Source: Candidatus Rifleibacteriota bacterium
Lineage (GTDB): Bacteria; Riflebacteria; Ozemobacteria; Ozemobacterales; Ozemobacteraceae
Direction of reading: 5' to 3'
DNA length: 64,000 nt
NCBI GenBank assembly: GCA_029564115.1
Contig: JAKQQP010000233.1
Location: 62,001-126,000 of the forward strand
Translations under genes and position numbers: made by a program
Shown: in pieces, positions 1 through 8,741 of the stretch
Layout of the letters: every line of letters starts with the position of its first letter
How positions within the stretch are numbered: the stretch's first letter is position 1
Notes under the pieces: model-generated
The model's database searches: none
Seen by the model: only the letters and a program-made list of their open reading frames with translations
Told to the model about the DNA's origin: nothing

Positions 1-291
1 GCTATTACTACAGTAGTTGCCGGCATAGCAATCTTACTGGCGGTCATTTTAATGCTCGAAGTCACCCAAACGGCAGGAACACGCAATCTGGTATTTGAAG
101 CAGTCTCAGCGCTCGGAACTGTCGGACTTTCTTTTGGAGCCACGGCAAAACTCGATATTATCGGCAAAATTGTGATCATGCTGACAATGTTCGCAGGCAG
201 AATCGGGCCAGTGACTCTTTTTGCGCTGCTCAGTCGTGAACGCCATTCCAATGCGGCTAATTATCTCGATGCCCGCATCAGTTTAACCTGA
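1..291 (+). CDS. ktrB: TrkH/KtrB-type potassium transporter, C-terminal end (partial)
   Basis: Only the last 96 residues are in the window; the frame is open from base 1. The segment is hydrophobic, with membrane helices and the pattern [13 protein letters not shown] followed by [16 protein letters not shown], which is characteristic of the last repeat of TrkH/KtrB potassium channel subunits. The protein would form the membrane pore for K+ uptake, driven by Na+ or H+. The KtrA gating subunit gene starts 11 bases after the stop, so the two form the usual ktrB-ktrA operon. Assignment to KtrB rather than TrkH rests on the pairing with a single-domain (219-residue) KtrA. Confidence 0.85.
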   Translation, partial: AITTVVAGIAILLAVILMLEVTQTAGTRNLVFEAVSALGTVGLSFGATAKLDIIGKIVIMLTMFAGRIGPVTLFALLSRERHSNAANYLDARISLT

Positions 292-302
292 GGAAGTAAC
301 CA

Positions 303-962
303 ATGAATCAACAGATTCTCATAATCGGTCTTGGACAATTCGGTATGTCTCTGGCGGCAACATTGAGCGGCAAAGGCGCCGAAGTAATTGCGGTCGATAT
401 CAGAAAAAATCTGGTTGAAAAAGCTTCAAGCTTTGTAACAGAAGCGCTGGTGCTCGATGCGACCGACGAAGCCGAACTTGCTCGTCTTGAACCGGGCAAA
501 AGAGACGCAACCGTCTGCGCCATCGGAGACGACTCAAAAGAAGCCTCGATCATCTGCACGGCTCTGTTGAGGCAGATGGGTTCCAAATGTGTGGTTGCCC
601 GTGCCAACAACCCGATGCATCAGAGAATCCTGCAGCTGGTTGGCGCACATCAGATAGTCAACCCGGAGCAGGAATTCGGCAAACGATTTGCCAACCGTCT
701 TATTTATCGACAATTGATAGCAGATATGCCTTTGGGCGATGGGCTTCATCTTTCTGAAATCACTGTTACCAGCAAAATGGTCGGCAAAACCTTGATCGAA
801 CTGGCTCTGCCCAAAAAATACGGCATTATGGTGGTAGCTGTCAGGCGAGGTATGCCCAGCAGCGTTTTTCAGCCAATACCTGACGAACCACTGCGCGAGA
901 ATGACAATCTCGTTCTGGTATCAAAAGAAGAAGCAATCAAAAAGCTGATGGAAAGCAAATAG
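303..962 (+). CDS. ktrA: KtrA/TrkA-type potassium uptake regulatory subunit
   Basis: Cytoplasmic gating protein of the Ktr potassium uptake system, 219 residues. An N-terminal Rossmann fold carries the nucleotide-binding glycine motif GLGQFG at residues 9-14 and an acidic residue at the end of the second strand (AVDI), as in RCK domains binding ATP/ADP or NAD(H). A C-terminal RCK_C/TrkA-C domain covers about residues 140-219. In this family an octameric ring sits on the KtrB dimer and opens it on ATP binding. The ATG at 303 follows an AGGAAG ribosome site. It directly follows ktrB and precedes a membrane sensor-like gene. Confidence 0.9.
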   Translation: MNQQILIIGLGQFGMSLAATLSGKGAEVIAVDIRKNLVEKASSFVTEALVLDATDEAELARLEPGKRDATVCAIGDDSKEASIICTALLRQMGSKCVVARANNPMHQRILQLVGAHQIVNPEQEFGKRFANRLIYRQLIADMPLGDGLHLSEITVTSKMVGKTLIELALPKKYGIMVVAVRRGMPSSVFQPIPDEPLRENDNLVLVSKEEAIKKLMESK

Positions 963-963
963 T

Positions 964-1638
964 ATGAGAGTCGCAAAAGCATTCAGTCTGGGCGCATGGT
1001 TGATAGTCTCGATAAATCTGCTCATGGCTTTCGGCGCAATTGGAGTGTTTTCTCGTATGACCCCTGCAATAGCCGATATAATCAACAAAAACGGGCGATC
1101 GCTCATAGCCTGCGAAGAAATGCTCACAGCCCTGGTTATGTCGGGGCAAAAAGAAGAAAGTACGACAAAGCACCGGCAAAAATTTATCGAAGCTCTGAAT
1201 CGGGCAATAAGTAACGTTACCGAGCCAGAAGAACCGGCCTCCATCGACAACATAAAATCTCATTTCGAAGCGGCATTCACCGGCGACAAAAATGCACTGA
1301 AAGCGGTTACAGACTCTATTCTGCAACTGTCGGCCATTAACCGCAATGCTATGACCGAAGCCGATAAAAAAGCCCAGCAATTGGGTCGTGGCGGAGCCTG
1401 GGGCATAGTTTTCATGGCAGTATTTTCGTTTATTGCCGGCATAATATTTATTCAGCAATTAGACAGAAAGCTGCTCAAATCACTCGAAGAAATAAAGTCT
1501 GTTCTGATCGAACATCAGGCCGGAGAAATCCGTCGGCGCTGCGCCGGAGCCAATCTGCCCAGCGACATCAGAAGAATTTTCAGTATCATAAACACTCTAC
1601 TGGATCGCACCAGCCACGACTTCAGCAATGACAGATAA
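964..1638 (+). CDS. Two-TM sensor-like membrane protein (MCP four-helix-bundle and HAMP-like)
   Basis: A 224-residue protein with an N-terminal membrane helix (about 8-28), a helical periplasmic segment of about 125 residues, a second helix (about 142-162, GGAWGIVFMAVFSFIAGIIF) and a HAMP-like cytoplasmic tail ending in DRTSHDF. The layout is that of the sensory half of a methyl-accepting protein or histidine kinase without an output domain. It begins one base after the ktrA stop, so it is probably co-transcribed with the potassium transporter. The function is unknown; a role in monitoring membrane or osmotic state is a guess from context. Its 3' end overlaps the convergent acetyltransferase gene by 17 bases. 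Confidence 0.55.
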   Translation: MRVAKAFSLGAWLIVSINLLMAFGAIGVFSRMTPAIADIINKNGRSLIACEEMLTALVMSGQKEESTTKHRQKFIEALNRAISNVTEPEEPASIDNIKSHFEAAFTGDKNALKAVTDSILQLSAINRNAMTEADKKAQQLGRGGAWGIVFMAVFSFIAGIIFIQQLDRKLLKSLEEIKSVLIEHQAGEIRRRCAGANLPSDIRRIFSIINTLLDRTSHDFSNDR

Positions 1639-2143
1639 TTTTGCCGTAGATCCAGGCATCATAAAAAACTTCGCCGACTTTTAAATACCCGGCAAGACGA
1701 CCCTCACGCAAAAAACCGGCTTTTTCTGCCACCCGGGCGCTTGGCAGATTATCTACGACCATACAGGCAAATAGACGTCTGATATGCGGCAGATTGTCGC
1801 GAACGTATTTTTCGGCAAGTTTCACCGCCTCAAGCGCATAACCGTGTCCATGCAGGTCTTTATCGATGAAATAACCTATTTCGGCACAATATGGCCTGCT
1901 GCTTTCGGGCATGATGCCAACCGCACCAATCAAACGCTCGCCAAGCATAATTGAAAAGTTCCAGTTTTTTCCGGCCCGCCACTGTTTAACATTGTTGCGT
2001 AAAAATCGTTTTTCAGCCTCGATCGAAGCGATATTCACCGGAAAGAAACTAAATTGACCCTGCGTAAGAATCTGGTAAAATCCACGAGCATCTTTGATCA
2101 TTTGCGGCCTGATGGTTACCGCACTTTCTGAATTTAGCGCCAT
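1622..2143 (-). CDS. GNAT N-acetyltransferase (RimJ/RimL type)
   Basis: A 173-residue acetyltransferase related to the RimJ/RimL enzymes that acetylate protein N-termini or small amines using acetyl-CoA. Visible features are the N-terminal beta strand (AVTIRPQMIKDARGFYQ), the central strand GERLIGAVGIMP, the motif-A region GYFIDKDLHGHGYALEAVKL (acetyl-CoA pyrophosphate loop, here H-G-H-G-Y-A) and the closing element LPSARVAEKAGFLREGRL. The ATG at 2143 lies 9 bases from an AGAGG site; a TTG six bases upstream is the alternative. The substrate cannot be told from sequence. It lies convergent to the sensor-like gene before it. Confidence 0.85.
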   Translation of the reverse strand: MALNSESAVTIRPQMIKDARGFYQILTQGQFSFFPVNIASIEAEKRFLRNNVKQWRAGKNWNFSIMLGERLIGAVGIMPESSRPYCAEIGYFIDKDLHGHGYALEAVKLAEKYVRDNLPHIRRLFACMVVDNLPSARVAEKAGFLREGRLAGYLKVGEVFYDAWIYGKIICHC

Positions 2144-2181
2144 AAACAAACGCCTCTCTAATAATTTGATTTTATTCAGGC

Positions 2182-2207
2182 AAAAAACAGCCCCCTTGCG
2201 GGGGCTG
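2182..2207 (-). terminator. Rho-independent terminator of nifJ
   Basis: On the minus strand, CAGCCCCC pairs perfectly with GGGGGCTG around a GCAA tetraloop (2188-2207) and is followed by TTTTTT (2182-2187). It lies 30 bases past the nifJ stop. It should end the nifJ transcript before the acetyltransferase gene. Confidence 0.92.
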
Positions 2208-2237
2208 CTTTTGCTTTACCGACAGAAAGAGAACAGA

Positions 2238-5200
2238 TCAGCCTACTTTGATTTCGGCCAGCTGTTTGTAAATGCTGTATCTCATTTTGACATCTTTCTG
2301 AGCCTGTTCTACAAACTTCTGAGCTACTTCGGGGTTAGACTTCTTCAGCATTCTGAAGCGGTTTTCACCGTAAATATAGTCAGCCAGCGGCAGAGTCGGT
2401 TCTTTTGAGTCAAGAGTCAGCGGGTTCTTGCCCTGAGCGAGGTTATCGGGGTTGAAGCGGAAGAGCGGCCAGTGACCAGCGTCAACGGCTTTCTTCTGTT
2501 CCATGAGACCTTCAGACATGTCGATACCGTGGGCGATACAATGGCTGTAAGCGATTACGATAGCGGGGCCATTGTAGGCTTCGGCTTCGAGCAGAGTCTT
2601 GAGAGCATGGGCCGGGTTGGCACCGAGGCTGATCTTGGCCACATAGATATTGCCATAGGTCATGGCGATCATGCCGAGATCTTTTTTGGGCATCGGTTTG
2701 CCGCCGGCAGCAAACTTAGCGACTGCGCCGAGCGGAGTGGCCTTACTCATCTGACCACCGGTATTTGAATACACTTCGGTATCCATTACCAGAACTTTAA
2801 CGTTTTTGCCTGAGGCAAGGACGTGGTCGAGTCCACCGTAACCGATGTCATATGCCCAACCGTCGCCGCCGATGATCCAGACTGAGCGTTTAACCAGATA
2901 CTGAGCCATATTGAACAGGCGCACACAAACTTCGTCTGTGCAGTCTTTAAGAGCATTTTTGAGCTCTTCAACATTGGCACGCTGGGTTTCGATTTCTTCC
3001 TGGGTTTTCTGGGCATTGCCAAGAATCTTGTCGGCAATGGCTTTGAGGTTTCCTGAGCATTTGCAGCCACAATTAGCAGCTTTATTGAGCAGCTCTACGG
3101 CTTCTTCCATCATCTTGTCAGAAGCGAGGCGCATACCCATACCGAATTCGGCGTTGTCTTCGAACAGGCTGTTGGCCCAGGCGGGACCACGACCGTCGGC
3201 GCGGGTAGTGTAAGGAGTAGTGGGCAGATTGCCGCCGTAGATTGAAGAACAACCGGTGGCGTTGGCAACCATAAGACGATCACCGCAGATCTGAGTGATG
3301 AGCTTGATGTAAGCAGTTTCACCGCAGCCGGCACAAGCACCTGAGAATTCCATCATCGGCTTCACATACTGAGTGCCCTTGATGGTGCTGATGTTGATGA
3401 GTGAGCGATCCGGATCAGGAATAGTGTTGAGGAAATAATCCCAGTTTTCGGCTTCGCTGTGGCGCATTTCGTCATCTTTATGAACGAGGTTGATGGCTCT
3501 GGTTTCGAGCTTCTTGCCTTCGGCATCTTTCTGGAAAGCCGGGCAGATGCTGATACAGGCACCGCAACCAGTGCAGTCTTCGGGGGCGACCTGAACGGTG
3601 AACGCCAGATCTTCTTTGAAGCCTTTGGCTTTGCATGACTTGAAGGTCTTGGGAGCATTCTGAGCGAACTTGGGCTCATAAACCTTGGTTCTGATGGCGG
3701 CGTGCGGGCACACCAGAGAACACATACCGCACTGGATACAGGTTTCTTTGTCCCAGAGGGGCATTTTGATGCCGACGTTGCGTTTTTCATACTGGCTGGT
3801 GCCGGTCGGGAAAGTGCCGTCGTTAGGCATCTGACCAACGGTGATGTCGTCGCCTTTGCCGGCGAGAATCGGTTCGAGAACGTCGTTAACAAGTTTCGGA
3901 GCGCTCTTGAGAACCATGGCCGGTTTGAGTTTATCTTTTGCGGTCGGCTGAGCCGGGATCTGAACTTCGAAAAGATTTTCGATAGCCATATCGATGGCCT
4001 TCTGATTCATCTTGACGACTTCTTCGCCTTTTTTGCCGTAGGTCTTTTTCACGGCGTCTTTCAGATAGCGCATGTATTCTTCGCGGGGCATGATCTTCGA
4101 AATTTCGAAGAAACATGTCTGCATGAAAATATTGATGCGGTTGCCAAGACCGATTGATTCAGCAAGCTTGATGGCGTTGATGACGTAGAATTTGGCTTTC
4201 TTTTCGATCAGGCGCTTCTGGGTTTCGACTGGAAGTTTATCCCAGACTTCTTCTTTGCTGTATTCGGTTTCGAGCAGGAAGGTGCCGCCACTCTTGAGGT
4301 TCTTGAGCATGTCGTATTTTTCGACGAAGCTGAAGTTGTGGCAGGCAACGAAGTTGGCATGAGAGATGAGATAGGGGCAGCGCAGGGGTTTTTCGCCGAA
4401 TCTCAGGTGCGAAATGGTCATGCTGCCTGATTTCTTTGAGTCATATACGAAATAACCCTGAGCGTTGTTTTTGGTTTTATCACCGATAACCTTGATGGCA
4501 TCTTTGTTGGCGCCAACAGTACCGTCAGAACCCAGACCATAGAACATGCCGGCAAAGGTCTTCGGATCGCCGGTTTCTACTGATTCGCCGAGGTCGAGGC
4601 TGGTTTTGGTGACGTCATCGACGATACCAACGGTGAAATGGTTTTTGGGTTTGTCGGCTTTGAGGTTATCAAATACGGCGAGAACCTGGTTCGGAGTGAA
4701 ATCTTTTGAACCGAGGCCATACCGACCACCAACGATTTTGGGCCATTTGGTGAACGGAGCGGTTTCGGCTTCGAGAGCTTCGCCGATGCTGTTTCTTACA
4801 TCGATATAAAGAGGTTCACCAGCTGAGCCGGGTTCTTTGGTGCGATCGAGAACCGCAATAGATTTGGTGGTTTTCGGGAAAGCTTTTACCAGGTGAGCTG
4901 CGCTGAAGGGGCGATACAGGCGGGCTTTAACGAGACCTACTTTTTCGCCTTTGGCCATCAGATATTCAACGACTTCGTGAACGGTTTCGGCGCCACTGCC
5001 CATAGCAACGATAACGCGTTCAGCGTTCGGGTCGCCAACGTAATCAAACAGGCTGTATTCGCGGCCGGTAAGTTTGGCGAATTTCTGCATGGCTTTGAGA
5101 ACGATTTCGGGGGTCTTGTCGTAGAAGGGGTTAACAGTTTCGCGACCCTGGAAATACACATCGGGGTTCTGAGCAGTGCCGCGCATGGTCGGGCGATCGG

Positions 5201-5831
5201 GGTTGAGGCCACGGGCGCGATGTTCGAGAACCAGTTTGTCATCGATCATGGCTTTGATGTTTTCATCAGCGATCAGTTCGATTTTGTTGACTTCGTGAGA
5301 AGTTCTGAAACCATCAAAGAAGTGAATGAAAGGCACGCGGCTTTCAAGAGTGGCTGCCTGAGCTATCAGGGCCATGTCGTGTGCTTCCTGTACTGAGTTG
5401 GAAGCGAGCAGAGCGAAGCCCGTCTGACGGGTAGACATTACGTCGCTGTGATCGCCGAAAATTGAGAGGGCAGCGCAGGCGAGTGAGCGGGCCGAAACAT
5501 GAAAAACCGTAGAAGTGAGTTCACCGGCGATTTTGTACATGTTCGGAATCATGAGCAGAAGGCCCTGAGAAGCAGTAAAAGTAGTAGTGAGAGCACCGGT
5601 GGTCAAAGAGCCGTGAACAGCACCGGCAGCGCCACCTTCAGACTGCATTTCACAAACTGTCGGGACTGTACCCCAGACATTTTTCTGGCCAGCGGCTGTC
5701 CATGCGTCAGCATGTTCACCCATGTTGCTGGAGGGTGTAATCGGGTAGATCGCGATTACTTCATTGGTTTTGTGCGCAATCAGCGCGGTAGCTTCGTTCC
5801 CATCCATCATTGCGTATGTCTTGTTAGTCAC
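2238..5831 (-). CDS. nifJ: Pyruvate:ferredoxin (flavodoxin) oxidoreductase
   Basis: Homodimeric PFOR of 1197 residues, the usual length. It oxidatively decarboxylates pyruvate with CoA to acetyl-CoA and CO2 and reduces ferredoxin or flavodoxin in the cytoplasm. Seen in order: pyruvate-binding domain I (YPITPSSNMGEHADAW near 25-40), the central domains, two [4Fe-4S] cluster motifs CIQCGMCSLVCPHA (about 695-710) and CTGCGACISICPA (about 752-765), the proximal cluster ligand region GACAGCGET, and the thiamine diphosphate site GDGWAYDIGYGG followed by DTEVYSNTGGQMSKATP (about 985-1030). The chosen start is GTG at 5831, seven bases after AGGAG; the extended ORF upstream has no such site. It is transcribed alone between a promoter and a terminator. 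Confidence 0.97.
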   Translation of the reverse strand: MTNKTYAMMDGNEATALIAHKTNEVIAIYPITPSSNMGEHADAWTAAGQKNVWGTVPTVCEMQSEGGAAGAVHGSLTTGALTTTFTASQGLLLMIPNMYKIAGELTSTVFHVSARSLACAALSIFGDHSDVMSTRQTGFALLASNSVQEAHDMALIAQAATLESRVPFIHFFDGFRTSHEVNKIELIADENIKAMIDDKLVLEHRARGLNPDRPTMRGTAQNPDVYFQGRETVNPFYDKTPEIVLKAMQKFAKLTGREYSLFDYVGDPNAERVIVAMGSGAETVHEVVEYLMAKGEKVGLVKARLYRPFSAAHLVKAFPKTTKSIAVLDRTKEPGSAGEPLYIDVRNSIGEALEAETAPFTKWPKIVGGRYGLGSKDFTPNQVLAVFDNLKADKPKNHFTVGIVDDVTKTSLDLGESVETGDPKTFAGMFYGLGSDGTVGANKDAIKVIGDKTKNNAQGYFVYDSKKSGSMTISHLRFGEKPLRCPYLISHANFVACHNFSFVEKYDMLKNLKSGGTFLLETEYSKEEVWDKLPVETQKRLIEKKAKFYVINAIKLAESIGLGNRINIFMQTCFFEISKIMPREEYMRYLKDAVKKTYGKKGEEVVKMNQKAIDMAIENLFEVQIPAQPTAKDKLKPAMVLKSAPKLVNDVLEPILAGKGDDITVGQMPNDGTFPTGTSQYEKRNVGIKMPLWDKETCIQCGMCSLVCPHAAIRTKVYEPKFAQNAPKTFKSCKAKGFKEDLAFTVQVAPEDCTGCGACISICPAFQKDAEGKKLETRAINLVHKDDEMRHSEAENWDYFLNTIPDPDRSLINISTIKGTQYVKPMMEFSGACAGCGETAYIKLITQICGDRLMVANATGCSSIYGGNLPTTPYTTRADGRGPAWANSLFEDNAEFGMGMRLASDKMMEEAVELLNKAANCGCKCSGNLKAIADKILGNAQKTQEEIETQRANVEELKNALKDCTDEVCVRLFNMAQYLVKRSVWIIGGDGWAYDIGYGGLDHVLASGKNVKVLVMDTEVYSNTGGQMSKATPLGAVAKFAAGGKPMPKKDLGMIAMTYGNIYVAKISLGANPAHALKTLLEAEAYNGPAIVIAYSHCIAHGIDMSEGLMEQKKAVDAGHWPLFRFNPDNLAQGKNPLTLDSKEPTLPLADYIYGENRFRMLKKSNPEVAQKFVEQAQKDVKMRYSIYKQLAEIKVG

Positions 5832-5898
5832 AATCGCACTCCTGCCTGAATGTATATTGGCACCTTGTAAAAAACTCAAGGCACCTGAAGGCAAGGTG

Positions 5899-5928
5899 AT
5901 ATTAAGCCAAAATGCCAAGGCAAGTCAA
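5899..5928 (-). promoter_or_regulatory. Sigma-70-type promoter of nifJ
   Basis: On the minus strand, TTGACT (5923-5928) and TAATAT (5899-5904) are separated by 18 bases. The predicted start point near 5892 gives a leader of about 60 bases to the GTG. The promoter is flanked by copies of CTTGCCTT that could be operator half-sites, which is speculative. Confidence 0.72.
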
Positions 5929-6062
5929 GAAAAGCTGCCATGCTTTGTGAATTTTTTTTCAATCTTTTGCACTGCAACAAAAATCCGTCGAAGCATTTTT
6001 TTGATCTTTCAACCCTGGCTGTAGTATCATTTCTCTATTGTCTCACCTGGGGGGGATATCTT

Positions 6063-7559
6063 ATGCCATTGCTGGTCTTGCTTCTGATGCTGCTGACGTC
6101 GCCCGTAACTGCAGGCGAAACACCATGTCAACCTTTTGAGCCGGTTGATGCCGGCCGCGAATACAGCCGTGACGACATTGAGAGAAGCCGCGAAGGCATG
6201 TTTCCGAATGACCCGTTTTTCAGCAAACAATGGCACCTCGAAAATCTGGGGCAGCCCGACGATAAAGAACAAATCGGAATTCCCGGTTGCGATATTTCGA
6301 TGCGTGCAGCCTGGCCCCTCTGGAATCCGAAAGAAGATGTCATTCTAGCGATCCTCGATTCAGGGATAGACCTCAACCACGAAGACATCGATCCATCGTT
6401 TCTCTGGGTCAACCCTGGCGAAACCGGGATCGACGCGAATGGCAGCGACAAACGCAGCAATGGTATCGATGACGATGGAAACGGCTACATCGACGATGTT
6501 CACGGTTATAATTTCGTTCACAAGAACGGCGTTGTTCAAGATGACCAGTATCATGGCACCCATTGCGGCTCGATCATCTGCGCCAGTGCCAACAATGGTA
6601 TTGGTCTTACCGGTATGAATACGGGTCTCAAGATCATGGTCGTTAAAATTTTCGGTCTGGGCAACACCCTTTATGGCGAAGGTGTTGCCGAAGCAGTTAA
6701 ATACGCTGTCGACAACGGCGCCAGGGTTCTTTCGAACAGCTACGGAACGCCTTCATTCACCCAGGCAATGCAGAATGCGGTCGAATACACGCACAGCAAA
6801 GGAGCTTTGTTTGTCTGTGCCAGCGGTAATTCGCGCAAAAATCTCGACAACCCCGAAGAACTCGACTACCCGGCCTGCTATGGGCAGCCAAACCAGCTGG
6901 TTGTCGGCGCAACTGACAACAAAGACCTTTCGACATTTGCCAATTACGGTTCGATGGTAGAAATCGCCGCACCTGGCCAGAATATTTTCTCACTGATGCC
7001 CAAGAACAAATACCGCTCTTTCTCTGGCACTTCTCAGGCCTGCCCCCAGGTTGCCGCAGCAGCCACCATGGTCTGGGCCCAGAACCCGCACTGGAATTAC
7101 CAGCAGGTCAAAGACGCCCTCATCGCCGGAGCTGATGAAGTTTCGGGCCTGAGCCGCTACGTAAAAACCGGCAGACGACTCAATCTCGCCAACGCCCTGC
7201 AGAACAAAACCGGCCGCAGGCTTCCCACCTACGATACAAGCCGCTGGCAGATCGAAAACAGAATTATCGAATCTTCACACCCTTACCCCAACAACAAAGA
7301 AGAAAAATTTCTGGTGAAAGTCCCGGGGGCCACGCGCTTCAGACTGCATTTTACTCAGATAGAGATCAATCATCATGGCGACTCTCTGACAATCGCAGTA
7401 CCGGGTTCGACTCAACCCCTCGAAATCATCAACGGTGTTTTTGGCGAGTGCTGGTCAGAGTTTATTGAAGGCAACAGGGTTGAACTCAAAATGAACGCCA
7501 ACGAATACGTTAACGGCTTCGGCTTCAAAATCGACAAAATCCAGTTTACAACCCTCTGA
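6063..7559 (+). CDS. Secreted subtilisin-like serine protease (S8 family)
   Basis: A 498-residue exported protease with a signal peptide (MPLLVLLLMLLTSPVTAG). The catalytic triad is visible: Asp99 in AILDSGIDLNHEDI, His164 in YHGTHCGS and Ser324 in FSGTSQACP, with oxyanion-hole Asn256 in CASGNS. Between Asp and His lies a Gly/Asp-rich stretch (SNGIDDDGNGYIDDVHGYNF) typical of calcium-stabilised bacterial subtilases. About 125 C-terminal residues after the catalytic domain form a probable beta-sandwich domain. The ATG at 6063 follows a GGGGGG site and places the signal peptide at the N-terminus; an in-frame ATG at 5940 would add 41 residues without a good ribosome site. It is divergent from nifJ. 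Substrate unknown. Confidence 0.93.
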   Translation: MPLLVLLLMLLTSPVTAGETPCQPFEPVDAGREYSRDDIERSREGMFPNDPFFSKQWHLENLGQPDDKEQIGIPGCDISMRAAWPLWNPKEDVILAILDSGIDLNHEDIDPSFLWVNPGETGIDANGSDKRSNGIDDDGNGYIDDVHGYNFVHKNGVVQDDQYHGTHCGSIICASANNGIGLTGMNTGLKIMVVKIFGLGNTLYGEGVAEAVKYAVDNGARVLSNSYGTPSFTQAMQNAVEYTHSKGALFVCASGNSRKNLDNPEELDYPACYGQPNQLVVGATDNKDLSTFANYGSMVEIAAPGQNIFSLMPKNKYRSFSGTSQACPQVAAAATMVWAQNPHWNYQQVKDALIAGADEVSGLSRYVKTGRRLNLANALQNKTGRRLPTYDTSRWQIENRIIESSHPYPNNKEEKFLVKVPGATRFRLHFTQIEINHHGDSLTIAVPGSTQPLEIINGVFGECWSEFIEGNRVELKMNANEYVNGFGFKIDKIQFTTL

Positions 7560-7585
7560 CACGCCCAGACACAAATGACTTCCTC

Positions 7586-8101
7586 TCAACGACGGGCAAG
7601 TTCTTCTTCGTAGAGGGCGAGATCGGTCTGAGAAAAACAACAGAAAGTTACTTCGATTCCCGCTTTTTCGCTGGCCAGAAACTGCCTGACTGTCGTAACG
7701 GCAATTTTTACGGCCTGATCGATCGGGTAGCCATAAACACCAGTGCTGATTGAGGGAAAAGCGACGCTGCGCAAACCATTTTCAGCGACAAGCTGCAGCG
7801 AGCGCCGGTAGCAGGAAGCGAGTAAAACCGGTTCTTGGCCGTTTCCACCATGCCATACGGGGCCGACCGTGTGAATAACATGTCTGGCCGGCAAATTGAA
7901 GCCAGGAGTTATTTTTGCATCGCCGGTATCGCAACCACCCAAAGTTCGGCAAAATTCAAGCAGACGAGGCCCTGCCACCCGGTGAATTGCACCATCCACG
8001 CCACCGCCGCCGAGAAGAGTGTGGTTAGCGGCGTTCACTACTGCATCGGTATCAAGAGTGGTTATATCAGCCAGCACAGCTTTCATCGAAGATTTTTTCA
8101 C
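7586..8101 (-). CDS. Macro-domain protein (ADP-ribose/O-acetyl-ADP-ribose hydrolase-like)
   Basis: A 171-residue single macro domain of the MacroD/YmdB type, which binds ADP-ribose and commonly removes O-acetyl groups from O-acetyl-ADP-ribose or mono-ADP-ribose from proteins. The signatures are DAVVNAANHTLLGGGGVDGA (binding loop 1 with the catalytic Asn-Gly region), HTVGPVW and FPSISTGVYGYP (loop 2). The GTG at 8101 lies eight bases after GAGGG; another GTG at 8116 is possible. It begins 20 bases after the stop of the EVE-domain gene, so the two are almost certainly co-transcribed, a pairing that suggests processing of ADP-ribose or modified nucleotides. Confidence 0.9.
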   Translation of the reverse strand: MKKSSMKAVLADITTLDTDAVVNAANHTLLGGGGVDGAIHRVAGPRLLEFCRTLGGCDTGDAKITPGFNLPARHVIHTVGPVWHGGNGQEPVLLASCYRRSLQLVAENGLRSVAFPSISTGVYGYPIDQAVKIAVTTVRQFLASEKAGIEVTFCCFSQTDLALYEEELARR

Positions 8102-8121
8102 GAAGCAGTCCCTCACTTACT

Positions 8122-8592
8122 TCAGTTTTTTGAATCGATGCCGCCAAGTTTGCAGATACGTTCAAAATGGGCTTTTGACAAGGGCTGAACCGATAAACGA
8201 CTGCCCGTTCTGGCAACCATGATACCATCGAGTTCGGTATCGGCTTTTATGGCGGCGAGAGGTAAAACTTCGGCAAAGCTGGCGACATAAGCAACATCGA
8301 CCATAAACCAGAGAGGTTTTTCCCTGGTGCTGCGTTCATCGTAGTAATGGCTGCTTTTATCGAAAGCCGAACTATCTGGATATGCCTCTTTGGCTATTTT
8401 GCCAACTCCAGCAGCGCCTGAAGGCTTGGCATTCGAGTGGTAAAAAATTACCGGATCACCGACTTTCATCTCATCACGCATAAAGTTGCGAGCCTGGTAG
8501 TTGCGAACGCCTTCCCAGGCGGTTTTACCATCGCGCTTCAAATCGTCGATCGAATATACCGACGGCTCGCTCTTCATCAACCAGTATTTCAT
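8122..8592 (-). CDS. EVE-domain protein
   Basis: A 156-residue protein that is entirely one EVE domain (PUA-like fold; thymocyte nuclear protein 1 family), a reader of modified bases in DNA or RNA. Features seen are the opening MKYWLMKSEPSVYSIDDL, the conserved WEGVRNYQARNFMRDEM, GDPVIFYHSNAKPSG and the C-terminal RLSVQPLSKAHFERI. The ATG at 8592 follows GGAGGA at seven bases; a TTG three bases upstream is unlikely to be used. It is the first gene of a two-gene unit with the macro-domain gene. EVE proteins are often found near restriction or modification systems, but none is visible here. Confidence 0.92.
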   Translation of the reverse strand: MKYWLMKSEPSVYSIDDLKRDGKTAWEGVRNYQARNFMRDEMKVGDPVIFYHSNAKPSGAAGVGKIAKEAYPDSSAFDKSSHYYDERSTREKPLWFMVDVAYVASFAEVLPLAAIKADTELDGIMVARTGSRLSVQPLSKAHFERICKLGGIDSKN

Positions 8593-8741
8593 CAAGCTTC
8601 CTCCAACAGTTTTTCTTCAAACAATACATTAACAGCAATTTTCCACTGTTCATCCGCACGCTCATCAGGCCAGGTCGTGACGGCAAAACTTGCCGCTCAT
8701 TTTACCTGAAGAATGCCGCCCCGACACCTTTAAATATGAAG

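Noticed and set aside
4893..5396. A 167-codon plus-strand frame inside nifJ
   Set aside because: It is antisense to a highly conserved enzyme gene with its own promoter and terminator; the frame shows no known domain.
7400..7425. T-arm-like sequence GGGTTCGACTCAACCC suggesting a tRNA
   Set aside because: It lies inside the subtilase coding sequence, and no acceptor, D or anticodon arms are found around it.
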